From assembly GCF_001704415.2 (NCBI RefSeq), contig NC_030826.1:54765362-54829361 (forward strand): a DNA stretch of 64,000 bases. Reading direction: 5' to 3'. Positions 9,740-21,640 of the stretch are shown here, piece after piece. The position numbers and the translations under genes were made by a program. The notes beneath the pieces were generated by a model that was given only the letters and a program-made list of their open reading frames with translations, had not been told where the DNA came from and made no database searches. Every line of letters begins with the position of its first letter. Position 1 is the stretch's first letter. Source of the stretch: Capra hircus. Its lineage: Eukaryota; Chordata; Mammalia; Artiodactyla; Bovidae.

Positions 9740-12700
9740 TCTCCACTTTTGAGGTAAGAAGGCCCTGAGCCACTTCATTCTCAGGTGTTAGGAACAGTCC
9801 CTTCTCAAAGCAAGAGGCCACCCTTCTGTCCCCTAACTTGCCACCTTTTCCCCATCCTCCCTTCCCCATGGATCCCCCAGCAGGAAAGTGATGAAGCGGG
9901 AAAAGGCAGGAGCTCAGGCTTTGGGGGTCCTCCTCCTCTGTCCAGAGCACATCCCGTTCCACAGGACCGGCCACTCCTGGCTCCCATGACCCTCGGGATG
10001 TCTGGAAAGCCCCCCCAGGATGGGGTCCCATGCAGTCCTGGAGCAAATGGGTCAGGCCTCCTGCAGCGCTGGGCCCAGGGCAGGACACACTCTACTGCCA
10101 TCACGCCTCCCCCACCTAGGTGTTCTTGGCACCCAGACCTGCAGAAGGAAGAGTGAGTGGAGGGTGGGAAGGGAGGCCTGGGAGGGCCGGTGGGGCCCAG
10201 CGGTCAGGAGTCAGGCGAGCTTCCTTCCCCATCCCTGGCTGAGGCCCAAAGGTAAACAGGTGTATTTGGACTCCCAGCAGGGGACAGGGGGCTGGCCCCG
10301 CGGGGCAGGCCTGGGCCTGTCAGAGGCAGGGATGTGGAGAGAAGCCTGCTTTAACAATGGGTGGCAGAGTGGCCCCGGGTCCTGCTGACACATTCTTGTG
10401 TGGTGAAGAGGGAAACATAGGTGGCAAGGGAGGGGAGGCAGCGGCACCAGGGAGGGGGCTTTGGGAGGCCACCCAGGCTGGGCCTGCACGGGCCAGTGTG
10501 AGCCAAGGAGGTGCCTGAAGCCCCGGGGGGTCACCTTCCTCCAGAGGCCCCTGTGTCCAGCCCACTCCAAGGCTCCCAGGTGGGGACAGGTTGGAGGCAT
10601 CGTGACTGGCTTGCTGGGGTCTGAACTTTCCCTGTATCATGGGCGGGCAGGGACAAGCTGGAGGGTACTGTCCCCCAGAAGCCAACCAGACGGTACAGCA
10701 GGGCAGAGAGCGGCAGGGTACATGATCACCAAGCCAGGAGGCTGGGCTTCAGGTCTGGCTGCCCCCCACTCCGGCCCCCAGATGCCGCTCTGAGGGCAGG
10801 ACGGCAGGGTCCGAGACCCAGACCCTCTTTCCCCTGGAAGGAAGCAGCTCGCTGAGCTCCCAGGAATGCAAGCGCTCCAGGAAGTGGGGAAGCCTGGCAC
10901 CTTGCCCGTGGCCCACACCGCCCACGGCCCCAAGGCCCTTTGAAGCCGCAGTGGATTGCCGGCAGCGCTCCCAGCGCTGCTGTTTGCCCAGGGAATTAAG
11001 TTGAGGCTGAGAGGATGCCAATCTTTCTCCACCCCTCACCCAGCCACCCACCAGCTCTGTCACTGACTCTTCCCCTGCCCCCACTCTGCACCCCAAGCCC
11101 TGTCCCCAGCCCTAGGGGCACTCCATTCCCTCCAACTCGCCTAAAGTGAACCGTGGGCAGGGGGTCGAGGGATGCGGCAGGGTGGCATACAGACCCCACC
11201 TCTGAGAGCTTTCATTCTCAGGAGCCCATGGGCCTGTAGAGCCCTGCGGGCTGATAACCTGAAGTGTTCCTGTATCTGCAGCATCAAGGACAGGCCCCAG
11301 CTTCCGAAGTACTGAGGAGTGAATGCGCGAATGAAGGAGCCAGCTGAGCAGATCGACAAAAGGTAGAAAAACAGCCAAGTCGCTTCGACAAAATGTGACC
11401 GCAGACAGTAAACACTACCAGGGTCACGGTCACTGGGCCCAGGGTGCTTCCTGATGCTCCCAGGGGTGCAGAGCATTCTGTCCTGGGGGGGCTTTTGAGG
11501 AAAGCCCCATGCTGCCTTTGCTGATCCTGTGGGTCTGAGTGGAGTAATAAAAGAGGGAGGGGGGCCCTGATGCCTGCTGAAGCCGAGTGGGATGTGTGGC
11601 AGGTTCGAGCCAGGTGAGGGGGGAGGGGGAGGGGATACCAGATGAGGGACTAGAGGGAAGGGATGGAGAGAGGAGGGAGAGGCCAGGCCTTTCTCATTCT
11701 CATCTGCTCCTCCAGTCCCCAGCTCCCCTGGGGCTGAGACCCTGGGAATAAGGACACAGAGGCCCAAGAGGCAGGGCTGGTGCAGTGGAACCAGAATTCG
11801 AGCCCCCTCTCTCCCATCATTTATTACCCCACCCAAATCCACAGGATCAGTAGATGGCCTTTGACCTGTCTGCACCTGGCTACAAGGTCACCAGGTCAGA
11901 GGGGTGCCCAGCTAATCTGTCCATGTGGGCCCCACCCCGAGGTGCACCAGGATGGGCCACTGAGCTTGACGGCCATGGAGCCCAGCTACCCAAAGTCTAA
12001 GCTCAGGTTGGGAGCTCTGTGAGGTGCCTGAAAGTCCCCTGTGCCTGCTGTGTGGCTAACGATTAAGCCTGGCCTGGCAGAGACTGCCTGGGAGGCTGGG
12101 CCTGCGCTAACGCTATGCTGCAGGGCTGGGCGCGCTTGGGCCCGCCAGTTCAAGGCCAGTTTTGGAGAGAGGCATGGGGCGGGAGGACCTCACAGAGGGC
12201 CGGGACTCAACCCCCAACCACATTCCCCGGGCCTCCCTAGGCTCCCTACTCCACCTGTGGGTTCTGTTGGTATGGGGACATTGAAGGTCTCCCAAGCAAA
12301 GAGGAAGAAAATCACCAACTGGCCCACAAGAGACGGCGACCCCCACCCTGGCCCCCGACCCAAACGATCAGCTCGTAGACTCTGCTATCCTTGGGCTCAG
12401 AAAGCTCTTCTCTGAAGGACAAGTCACTTCCCAGACCCCTCCACGTAGATGACCCACGGTGACCTCCAAAGGGACTTGGGAAGAGACAGGTATGAGTGAC
12501 AATCAAAGATGTGGCTACACAATGAAAATGACTCCCCCCCGCCCCCGGGGAAAATGAAGGATGGTTTGAAGGAGTGGAGAGTGAGGACACCTGTGGAATT
12601 CACAGGCCATGGGCAACCATGTGAATTAGGAATGAAGTAGAGTCATGTGGGAGAGGGGAGAGGTGACCTGGCATTAGCCCCGTCCTGGGGAGGTCACCCC

Positions 12701-13600
12701 AAGTCCTTCAGTGGAGAGAGCGGAGTCTGTTGCTTAACCAGTATGGTGCTCCAAACCGGAAGGAGATAGAGCCAAGACTTAGGCGCAGTCCCCCGGGACC
12801 TCATGAAGGTAAAAGCTGTGGCCCTGGTACATGGACTCTTCCAGATGTGGGATCAAAGAGGAGAGCAGAGGGTGAGGACTGAGCCTGGAGAAGGGCCACC
12901 CTTGGGGCAGGAGGGAGCTTCTTACCTCACCCCGCCCCCTCCCGGCCCCCTAGACACACCTACACAGACACTCGCGTTCCTGGAGGCGGCCACCCCAAGG
13001 AGCCCGCAGTGAGAGTCAACAGGTCAGAGTGGGCTTGGAAGGAAGCCAGCGTTTGCCCAGGAGGGCTCCTGGCCTCCCACAGGACATTTCATTAGCCCCA
13101 TGGGGGTAGAGCCCAGAGTCTGAGAGCAGGCAGCAAACTCCAGAGCTCAGAACAGGGCAAAAGAGAGGAGAGGGTCAGCTGTGGTGAACACAGGGAAGCT
13201 GTTTTAAGATAAGCTGACCTGCATGTGCCTGCAGGAGAGAAAGGGCTAGCCCAGGGAGAGGGTGGGTCGCAGATGCTGGGCGGACGGGATGCTGGGAGAG
13301 CAAAGGATGGGCCCCTCTGGTGGGAATAGGAGGAAGTAGGAAGGGTGAGCCCTGCCCCAGCCCAGAGGAGCAGTCACTCTGCAGTGCCTCTTGCTTCGAG
13401 AGGGAAGATGGTGATGGTGGGGAGTGGGGTGGGGAGTTGGGGGCGGGGGAAGGGGGCTGTGCTGGGGTGTACGAGAGGACTGTGGGGCCCTCTGATTCCA
13501 GCTCAAGCTAGCGGACAGTGCAATGGGTGGAAGGAGGAAGGAGCAATCTGGAGTGACATGGTAGGACACTCAGGAACCCGGAGACAGAAAAAAAAAGGGA
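9740..13600. other. intergenic, no gene recognised
   Basis: About 3.9 kb of GC-rich, mostly unique sequence between FOXJ1 and EXOC7. Open frames are short, overlap on opposite strands and show no protein family signature. A perfect 8-bp inverted repeat with a 3-bp loop lies at 10962-10980. A run of G-tracts near 13412-13458 has G-quadruplex potential. Confidence 0.5.
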
Positions 13601-13605
13601 ACAGC

Positions 13606-13790
13606 AGGGACTTCCTGGTGGTCCAGAGGGTAAGACTCCATGCTCCCAATGCAGGGGGTTGGGGTTCTATCCCCGGTCAGGGAACTAGATTCCACATCCA
13701 TCCTGGTGACTAAGAATTCGCATGTCGCAAGCAACAAAGATCCTGGCAACTAAGACCCAGCGCCGCCAAAATAACTAAGTAAATAAACAG
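13606..13790 (+). mobile_element. CHR-type SINE
   Basis: Begins GGGACTTCCTGGTGGTCCAG, carries GGTTCTATCCCCGGTCAGGG, then a CHR-1 body (AGCAACAAAGATCCTGGCAAC) and an A/T-rich tail. Confidence 0.85.
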
Positions 13791-14454
13791 AGAGGAACAG
13801 GTACATGGGGGAGCCAGCCTGGGCCTCCTTGAGACTCAGCAACCAACGTATCAGGCCCACAACATCTCTTGCCTCCAGCTGGCAGGACTCGGGGTGGATT
13901 TCCCACCTGCAGGGAGGATGCCCCGGTCCCAGATGCTAGAAACCCCGGTCAGACATCACCTGGCTGCCTGGTCACCGTTTCCTTACACCTGTGGACCAGT
14001 GTCTGCATGGACACAAATATGGGCAAGACCTGGTCTTAGAGAGCTTTTCTGACCCACTGAGTTGGGCAGCAGGGTGGTCTTGCCAGGGTAACTCTCCAGG
14101 TTCACTCCCAGGATCGGGCAGACTGGTCTTCTCAGGGCTGGGAGGCCACTGGGAGAGGTCACTTGGTGTCCTCAAGACTGGTGGGTGATGGTGTCACTGC
14201 TGCCTGAGTGGGGAATGCAGCGTGAAAGGGAAGGGAAGGGGGAGTCAGGCTGGGGGTACAGAGAGTTTGAGGCACTCAGTTGAGGGATGGCTGAGAGGCT
14301 TCTGGGTATCAAAGGATGGTTCTAGGAGACTCAGCTTTGGAAAGGCACCCCAGTGTGTGAGCACACCCTAGGCAAGCCCTCCTGCCCCTGCCCCCACTCC
14401 CCAATTCGATTTCTACCACCGCAAATCAGTTTGATATAGATGGTATCAAACACT

Positions 14455-14670
14455 TTGTACTCTGTGTTTGGCTTCTTTCCCTCAACATATCAATTGTGAA
14501 ATTTAACTACCTTGCCACATGCAGCGGCAGTTTGTCCCTTTTCACGGCTGAGTAGTATTCTACCAGACAACTATAGCAGTTTGTTTACCCATTCTCTACT
14601 TGATAGATATTTGGGCTGCTTCCAGTTTGGGGCTATTGTGACTAAAGCCGCTATGAACATTCTTGTAGAA
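14455..14670 (-). mobile_element. L1 fragment
   Basis: Plus-strand text with GAGTAGTATTCTACC, ATATTTGGGCTGCTTCCAG and GCTATGAACATTCTTG matches the well-known antisense L1 3' region. Confidence 0.7.
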
Positions 14671-14675
14671 AGCTT

Positions 14676-14815
14676 TATTTTTTTTGTCTGAACCACACAG
14701 CATGAGGCATCTTAGTTCCCCAACCAGGGATCGACCCCAAGCTCCCTGCAGTGGAAGCCTAGAGGCTTAGCCACTGGACCACTAGGTGAGTCCTAGGGTA
14801 TTTTTTTTTTTTTTA
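14676..14815 (-). mobile_element. CHR-type SINE, inverted
   Basis: Reads TTAGTTCCCCAACCAGGGATCGA...CCACTGGACCACTAGG on the plus strand, the reverse complement of a CHR SINE. It is followed head to head by another copy at 14826. Confidence 0.85.
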
Positions 14816-14825
14816 ATCCTTTACA

Positions 14826-15130
14826 GGACTTCCCTGTGATCCTGAAATTAAGAATCCAGCCTGCCAATGCAGGCGACATGGGTTCAATCCCTGACCTGGG
14901 AGGACTCCACATGCCACAGGGCAACTGAGCCTGTGTACCACAACTATCGAGAGCCACACACCCAGAGCCTGTGCTCTGCACTGTGCTCTGCAACAAGAGA
15001 AGCCACCGCAATGAGAAACCCACACGCTACCACTTAGAGGGTAGCCCCTGCTTGCCGAAACTAGAGAAAACCCACGCGTAGCAACAAAGACCCAGTGTAC
15101 CAAAACAAAACAAATAAAATTTTTTAAAAA
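14826..15130 (+). mobile_element. full-length CHR-1-type SINE
   Basis: Starts GGACTTCCCTGTGATCC, has GGGTTCAATCCCTGACCTGG, the CHR-1 body (GAAGCCACCGCAATGAGAAA; GCAACAAAGACCCAG) and an AATAAAATTTTTTAAAAAAT tail. Confidence 0.85.
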
Positions 15131-15359
15131 ATCTTTTTCACGTGAATGGGGCTTGGGAAGAGAAGACAAACCCTTCACTGGACTATGTTGAGTTGATTCT
15201 AGAAGAGTCAGCATGGGTATTCAGCCAGACACAGAGAGGACAGGAGAGGACAGGACAGAGAGACAGGCAGGAGAGGAGGTGGGCAAGGGCGTGCAGGGGG
15301 ACACCCGGCTGGCTGGCTCAGTGCAGGGGAGGATAGGGGCCGGCGGGACTCTTGCCAAG

Positions 15360-15620
15360 TGCTCCTCTGGCCGTGTCACTCATTGGTTGAGAATCCTGCA
15401 ATGACTTCCCTTGCCTACAGAAGGCTCTAAACACCATCAAGATCTTCCCCTGCTCGCCACTCACTTCCCACCTACCCCTCCTCTGTGATCAGTCACACTG
15501 ATGTATTACCCAGAATTGCTATTTCCACCCCTGCCCTCCGCCCTGAGCAAACACCCTCCCACTCTCCCCCTTCACCTGGGTAACTCTTTTCTGAGTCCCC
15601 ACCTGTGGCCCCCGAGCTGG
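15360..15620. mobile_element. L2-like ancient LINE fragment
   Basis: Text such as CAATGACTTCCC...AGAAGGCTCTAAAC...GATCTTCCCCTGC...TCACTTCCCACCTACC resembles the conserved 3' portion of L2. Diverged; edges approximate. Confidence 0.5.
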
Positions 15621-15639
15621 AAGAACTCTACCATGCTGA

Positions 15640-16940
15640 TAGGACTCACCCCAACCCTTGCCATACTTCTGCTTGAGAAGGCAGTTGGTTATACACATTG
15701 AGGTTCCCATACGGGTACCCCAACCAAGGACAGCAGGGCCAGATCATCAAGGAAGGGCAGGGAAGGTTCGGGCAGTGTCCCTGGACACTCGCTCTGCCTC
15801 CAGCCAGCCAGAGTTCTGGAAAGCCCACCCCCTAAGGCCTCCTTGTGACCCTGAGCCATTTCATTTGGTGAATCTAGAGCCCAGTTTGGGAGGAGACCTC
15901 CGTCACAACCTCTCTTCCTGCTTCATCCCAGCAGTCTGTTGCATGACTCAAGCTCAGAGGACAGGGGCTAGGGGTTTTATCCTCTTCCTGGCTGATGCTC
16001 ATGCCCTTCCCCTGCTGCCAGCACAGACTGCCCACCTAGGGGCTCCTGACTGCTGCCTGGAGTTCACATTTGTTGGGGAAGTTTGTGAGCTGAGTTCCAG
16101 GAATCCACATCAGCTGGCTGGGCCCCTGGCAGACCCCAGAATCTGCAAGCCTAGGCTCAGGGCGGGGGCACTGCCAATGCTGGTCTGTTTGCCCCCTTTG
16201 CAGGAGGGAGGGGCCACCTGGAATGGTTCTCAGTCATAGAGACATAGATATGTAGCCTGCAGGAAATGTTGAGAACCTTCCAGTGTCACCTGCTGAAGAG
16301 GAAACTGAGGCACAGAGAGAAGACAGGGCTCTGAGGATGTCAGAGCAGATGAGGTTGGCTTCTCCTGGGCACTACTGGCTGGGGGACCCATCTGGACCTT
16401 TGCTACCTCTCCACTCACTGCCATCCTCCAGTGCCCTTGATTTCACTGGCATTGTGGGCCTCTCCTGCTGGATGGGGAGCTCCAGGAAGGCAGAGGCAGT
16501 GCCTGGTTCTCCATGGCACCTGCCAGGAGCTGGGAGTGGGACATGGTGCGTGCTCAACCGAGCATGGTGGAACGGATGGAAGGGGTGGGAGTGAATGCCC
16601 TATTTCTCAGTGACTTAGAGCCAGAAGCCAGTGCTCTGAGCTGGGCAGGCTGTGGAGAGCCAGGGGAAAGACGGCTGGGTCTGCCCTCTCTGCCCTCAGG
16701 GACCCCAGGCCTTGCCTCCCAGCTCACCCCTCCTCCTTGGCCTTATTTAAAAAGCCGCTATTGAAGATGTTATTGTGTGTGTCACCCTGCAGGTGGTATA
16801 CATGGAGAAGCACATACGCTGATCACTGGTCTCCGTGCTTATTCATTCATTCAATGAATACCTGAGGGATGGGAGGACCTTCCATGGAAGCGCCGGGCAC
16901 ACACGGCAGAAGACCAAACCCACAGAGCAAGTGGGTTCCA
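15640..16940. other. intergenic, no gene recognised
   Basis: Unique sequence with a MIR-like scrap near 16260-16330 (GAGGAAACTGAGGCACAGAG). No exon or regulatory cluster is evident. Confidence 0.4.
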
Positions 16941-16952
16941 AGAGTGCACTGG

Positions 16953-17075
16953 GGGAACTTCCTGGTGGACCAGTGGTTAGGACTCCACACTGCAGTGGGG
17001 GCATGGGTTTGATCCCCGGTTGGGGAATTAGGATCCCACATCCCGAGCAGTATGTTCAAAAAAAGAAAAGAGAAG
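16953..17075 (+). mobile_element. CHR-type SINE
   Basis: Starts GGAACTTCCTGGTGGACCAG, contains GGTTTGATCCCCGGTTGGGG and ends in an A-rich AAAAAAGAAAAGAGAAG tail. Confidence 0.85.
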
Positions 17076-17084
17076 ACAAAGACA

Positions 17085-17730
17085 AAGACACAAATGAGCT
17101 CACTTACATATGGAATTTAGAGAAACCACCAAATTTATAGAAAAAGAGATCATATTTGTAATTACCAGAGGCAAGGGTAGGCTGAGGGGGAATTGGAGAA
17201 AGGTGGTTAAAATGGTACAAACTTCCAGTTATCAGATAAACAAGAACTAGAGATGTAATTTACAACATGAGGACTCCAGTTAACACTGCTTTGTGATAGA
17301 CAGAAAAGTTGTTAACCCAGTAGATCCTGAGTTCTCATCACAAGGAGAACTATTTTTTTCTTTACTTTGGATTCTATTTGAGATGATGGATGACAACTAA
17401 ACCTATTGTGGTAATCATTTCACAATACAGTTGACCCTTGAACAGCAGGGGTTAGAGGCATTGACCCTAGGGCCATGGAAAATTCCCATATAACTTTACA
17501 GCTGGCCCTTTCAATCCACTGTTCTATCGTGTACTATCCTGGTGTATATTCACTGAAGAAAATCCAGGTGGACTCTCATAGCTCAAACCCATGCTTGCTG
17601 TTCAAGGATCAGATGTATGTATAATTCAACCACCATGCTGTACACCTTATGCACCGATGTATGGCAATCACTGACATTTACTGTCAGTAAAACATGAGAC
17701 AGTAACACTGGAGACAATAAATTAATTTAA
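17085..17730 (+). mobile_element. L1 3' end interrupted by a short DNA transposon
   Basis: The left part (17085-17427) has typical L1 3' text (CTTACATATGGAATTTAGAG; GGTACAAACTTCCAGTTATC; GGTAATCATTTCACAATA) and the right part (17616-17730) continues it (CACCATGCTGTACACCTTAT). A separate element splits the two at 17428-17615. Confidence 0.75.
17428..17615. mobile_element. nonautonomous pogo/Tigger-like MITE
   Basis: The left end CAGTTGACCCTTGAACAGCA and right end TGCTGTTCAAGGATCAGATG are near-complementary terminal inverted repeats, and a TA dinucleotide flanks both sides (17426-17427 and 17616-17617). A TA target and CAGTTGACCC-type ends are features of Tc1/mariner-pogo MITEs. At 188 bp it cannot encode a transposase. 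Confidence 0.75.
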
Positions 17731-17929
17731 AAAAGCCAGCAGAAGGGCACCCTGCCTAGGCTGTGAGCCCTTTAAGGAAGGCTCCCTTCTCTTTCTCCTT
17801 GCCTACAGGAACCCTGGGCTTAATGAACAAACGATTTAACCTGCTCCCCACCCCCCGCCCTCCCCACAAAGATCCACCTGCCTGGCAGGTGGGCCTGTGT
17901 GTGGGTGATTCCAGGCCCCTGCCCGCAGG

Positions 17930-18300
17930 CAAGAGGCCGTGGGTCCATCCAGCCGGCTGGGGTCTCCGCTCCCCCAAGCCGAAGGCCTGCCGGGATGGGG
18001 ACGCTCGGAAGCGCAGAGAAGGCGCTGAGTCACGTTCAGGGAACGCTGGCCCCAGAGCCGCGCCTTTGGGGCGCGGGGCTGCGGGAGCGCGCGGGCGCGC
18101 CGGAGGCGGCAGGGTGCGGGGGCGCGGAGGCGGGGCTGCGGGGGCGCGCGGGGCGCCCGGCTTCCCCCTTTGCCAACCGCCCTGCCGCTGGCGTCCTCGG
18201 TTGCTAGGAGTTTCCGGGCCGAAGTGCGGTGGGTGCCAGCGCCTGACGTCACCGCTGCCCGCCGGTTCGGGGAGTAGGGGGAGGGGGCACCCGCAGAAAG
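17930..18300. promoter_or_regulatory. orphan CpG island with palindromic CRE
   Basis: About 370 bp packed with CG dinucleotides, several GGGGCG-type boxes, an AP-1-like TGAGTCA near 18026, and a perfect CRE TGACGTCA at 18244-18251. It lies 3.1 kb upstream of the EXOC7 start and 11 kb beyond FOXJ1, and neither known gene accounts for it. It could be an alternative EXOC7 promoter, the promoter of a noncoding transcript, or an enhancer. A 290-codon open frame across it (17763-18635) reads as composition-driven. Confidence 0.6.
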
Positions 18301-18889
18301 GCCCTGAACGCCCCCCAGCCCCCGGTTTGTGCCCGTCTTCCTGCACGTTCTCTCCTCCGTGCCCTCTCGAGTTTTCCTCGTTTATTTGCTCTCCGCGTTC
18401 CTCTCCTTTTCAGCGCCCCATTTGCCGCCACCCTCCCCCCTCCTTTTCTGTTTCTACCCATCCATCCTCCTGTCTTCGGTCTTTCTCCTTTTCTTGCACC
18501 CGCTTGACATTCTCGGAGGTTCCAGGGGGCGCGGTGGAAAGGTACCCGTGGGTATCGGGCGCCCCCTCGTGTCCCACTTGGCCCAGCCTGGCCTCGGGCC
18601 TGGGGGAGGGCGGAACACTCGCCCCACCACCTTGATTCAAGCCAGTTTACTCGGAGGACATTCAACGTACAGTTGTGAAAATAATGTTAAAGCTCACCTG
18701 AAAAAAATAAACAACTCATCTTTTCATTCTTTTCCTATCTACTCTTTACTAGATATGGCTGCTATAAATATAATAATGGATTCACATTTCACAATGGATT
18801 TTCTTCAAGTCAGATTGACAGCTTTGCATAACAGCATGCAGAACTCCTGAGCTACCTGGCCTGGGGAGGCAGAGCACAGCAGTCTCCTG

Positions 18890-19040
18890 GCCAGCTGTGT
18901 TGACTCAGTGCAGCTGTGACCTCTCTGAGCCTGACCTTCCTCCTCTGCAGAAGGGAGATGAACAGCTGTGCCTGACTTGTAAGTTTATTGTGAAGATTAG
19001 ACAAGCTAATGCAAAGTGGTGCCTGTGACAGATCCGGGCA
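18890..19040. mobile_element. MIR-like fragment
   Basis: TGTGACCTCTCTGAGCCTGA...CCTCCTCTGCAGAAGGGAGATG...TTGTGAAGATTAGACAAG follows the core and tail pattern of MIR. Boundaries approximate. Confidence 0.55.
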
Positions 19041-19085
19041 AACAGAAGGCTCTCAAATCATGGTAGCTGGCTACCAAACCACACT

Positions 19086-19610
19086 TTGTTGTTCAGTCGC
19101 TAAGTCGTGTCCGACTCCTTGTGACCCCATGGACCAGGGTCCCCCGACTTTCACTATCACCCAGAATTTGCTCAGATTCATGTCCATTCAGTCAGTAATG
19201 CTATCTAACCATCTCATCCTCCGCTGTCCCCTTCTCCTTTCGCCTTCAGTCTTTCCCAGTATCAGATCTTTTCCAATGAGTCAGCTCTTCGCATCAGGCA
19301 GCCAAAGTTTTGAAGCTTCAGCATCAGTTCTGCCAATGAATAATCAAGATTGATTTCCTTTAAGATTGACTGGTTTGATTTCCTTGCTGTCCAAGGGACT
19401 CTCAAGGATCTTCTCCAGCAACACAGTTTGGAAGCATCAATTCTTCCGTGCTCAGCCTTCTTTATGGTCCAACTCATATTTTTACATGACTACTGGAAAA
19501 ATCACATGTTTGACTATATGGATCTTTGCAAAGTGTGTCTGCTTTTTAATACATTGTCTAGGTTTGTCATAGCTTTCCTCACAAGGAGCAAGCAAATTGC
19601 CCTTAGAGAA
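19086..19610 (-). mobile_element. BovB (RTE) LINE 3' fragment
   Basis: On the plus strand it begins TTGTTGTTCAGTCGCTAAGT and reads through CTCATCCTCCGCTGTCCCCT and ATGACTACTGGAAAAATCAC, the reverse complement of the BovB 3' end. Its first bases are the segment that Bov-A and Bov-tA SINEs share with BovB. Confidence 0.85.
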
Positions 19611-19619
19611 GGATATTTG

Positions 19620-21220
19620 AGAAAATACAAAACACACATGTATATAGTTTACAAAATTGCAATGAGAATATAAAAAGCTCAAAGTATTTGTCCACAGCCG
19701 TAAAGGATTTCTTCTTGAGATGATGTTATTCCTATCTTCTGGAGTGTCTACTGTGGGCTGGGTGCTAGTCAGAGAGGTTAAGTGTTGAATGAGGCTCTTA
19801 GGGCTGGTCCATCTGAGCCCAAAGGCCTTTCCACCAAAGCTCTCTAGTCCACTTTTTCTTTTCGCTGGCTGCTAACAATTTAAACTTTTCCTTTCACTTA
19901 GTTCTCAGGACTGCACAAGGACCGCCTCAATGGAGTCATCTTAGGTGTCCTTACACAAGGATTCTGCCTTTTTATCTCTCTCATCTGCAATAGGGGTGCA
20001 CCTCCCAGGTATTTCCTTCATCAGTACTTTCACGGCCATCAACCAGATCTGAAACTGTCCTCTCGCCCCAAAAGAAAGCTGTCCAATCCCTCTCCAGGGG
20101 CTCAGTCCCACTTCTTCCTCCTTTTTGTGGAACTGGCTGGCCCCTGGGAGAGCCTTGGGAGCCCTATAACTTGATGCCCCCCAAACCTCACCCACCAGCA
20201 TATGCTTCACTGTCTGTCTTCCTGTACCTGGATGCCTCAACAAAGCTGTGCAGCCACTTAGCACCCCAGGGTGAGACCAGGGGCAGGGTGAGCCTCTGCA
20301 ATGGAGGAGGGAGTAATACTAGGTTTTGCAGGAGCTGTGTCTGTGGTGAATCTAAAACATTCATCCCTGCAGGAACCCTGACCCAGGGCCACCTCCCCAC
20401 CCCTGGCTGGCCCCTAATTAGAGGAGACTCTGGGCAAAGGAGCTGAGACATTTTGGCCCCTTGCAGGAGGGTCCCTACCAGCCCTCCAGGCCTTTCTGAT
20501 GTCCTCAGCGGCCCTATGAGAAACGCTCCCCTTGTGTCTGAGCACCGGCAGATAGGCCTCAGCGTCTCCATCACTGAGAACACCACCTGGGTTCTAACCC
20601 CTCGGACAGGTCTGGACTTTTTCAGCCTTCCCCTTGCACTGTTTCCAGACCTGGGCAAATACACTGCTGAAGCCACTCTCTACCCGCGGCCCGGCCCTCA
20701 CCCCCAGCAAATAAAACCATGTCTCTCTTTCCAAAACAGACACCTTAGTGTGGCGCTTGGAGCTTCTCTCCGGTCCCATCCCAGTCCCCAGGATGAGTGC
20801 TCCCAGAACCCCTCCTACCCCAGGAATTCGGCCAAGCCCCTCACGGGCTTGTAGTTATGGATGCCGCTGGGGCCATGGGCGACCATTCTTTGCCCGGGCC
20901 AGGGCTTGCACACAGGGCGCATTCCGTGAGAGCTTTTAGGGCCGAAGGGGGACACGACTACATAGGTCCCTCGGTCATTAAATGAGCAAACATTAGGCGC
21001 CTGCTGTGTGACAAGCTCTGTGCTGCGCTTTGCGGGGGAACACCTCATCTGTGCCTGGATCCAGACAAACGAATTTGTTATTAATCTTTGTGAAAAGAGT
21101 CAGCCTTCCCACGAAGACGGCAAGTGAGCTGTAACTGTTGTGCCAGCTGCGGGACAAAACACCGCTAGAGAACCTTCTCTGATGAGTGTGGCAACACGCA
21201 TCAAGGTGAAACCCGGGTGC
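19620..21220. other. EXOC7 upstream region, no gene recognised
   Basis: Mostly unique sequence with an L2/MIR-like scrap near 20980-21040. No coding exon is supported. CpG density rises from about 21230 into the EXOC7 island. Confidence 0.4.
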
Positions 21221-21229
21221 ACCTCCCCG

Positions 21230-21640
21230 CCACACCCAAGATGGCCACCTGCCGGGTTCCCCTGTCCCTGAGTTCCACGCAGGCGCACTTCCGCCTGCCA
21301 CTCCCAACATGGCGGCAAACGGGCCCCGGGGAGGGGGGCCATGGGCGGAAGTGGGTGTGACAGGGACGGGAGCCGAGAGGGCCCTCTGAAGCGAGACGCT
21401 GGGCTGTGGGGCCGCTCGCAGGGAGGGTCGAAGTCATGATTCCCCCGCAGGAGGCGTCCGCCCGGCGGCGGGAGATCGAGGACAAGCTAAAGCAGGTGGG
21501 GCTGGGGAGGCGGGGCGGGGGAGGGAGGAGGTGAGGGAAGGGGCCGAGATCCGGGCCGGGCGTCCACTCAGGGAGGGGAGGTAGTAGGAGTGGAGGGGGC
21601 CGCGGGCGATAGGGTCCGGGCGAGGCTGTGGAGCCGGGAT
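21230..21640 (+). promoter_or_regulatory. EXOC7: EXOC7 CpG-island promoter with YY1 and ETS-type sites
   Basis: GC-rich island around the first coding exon. AACATGGCGGC at 21306-21316 is a close match to the YY1 site, and AAGATGGCC at 21238-21246 is a weaker second one. ETS-type cores are present as ACTTCCGCC near 21287 and GCGGAAGTG near 21345. There is no TATA box. If transcription starts upstream of 21309, the ATG inside the YY1 site would open a 25-codon upstream frame that closes before the real start. Confidence 0.65.

Noticed and set aside
14826..14900. tRNA-like A and B boxes
   Set aside because: These belong to the tRNA-Glu-derived heads of CHR and Bov-tA SINEs. No stretch folds as a plausible functional tRNA gene.
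17763..18635. 290-codon plus-strand frame across the orphan CpG island
   Set aside because: Proline-, glycine- and arginine-rich peptide with no domain, explained by CpG-rich DNA lacking stops. Kept as a regulatory candidate, not a gene.
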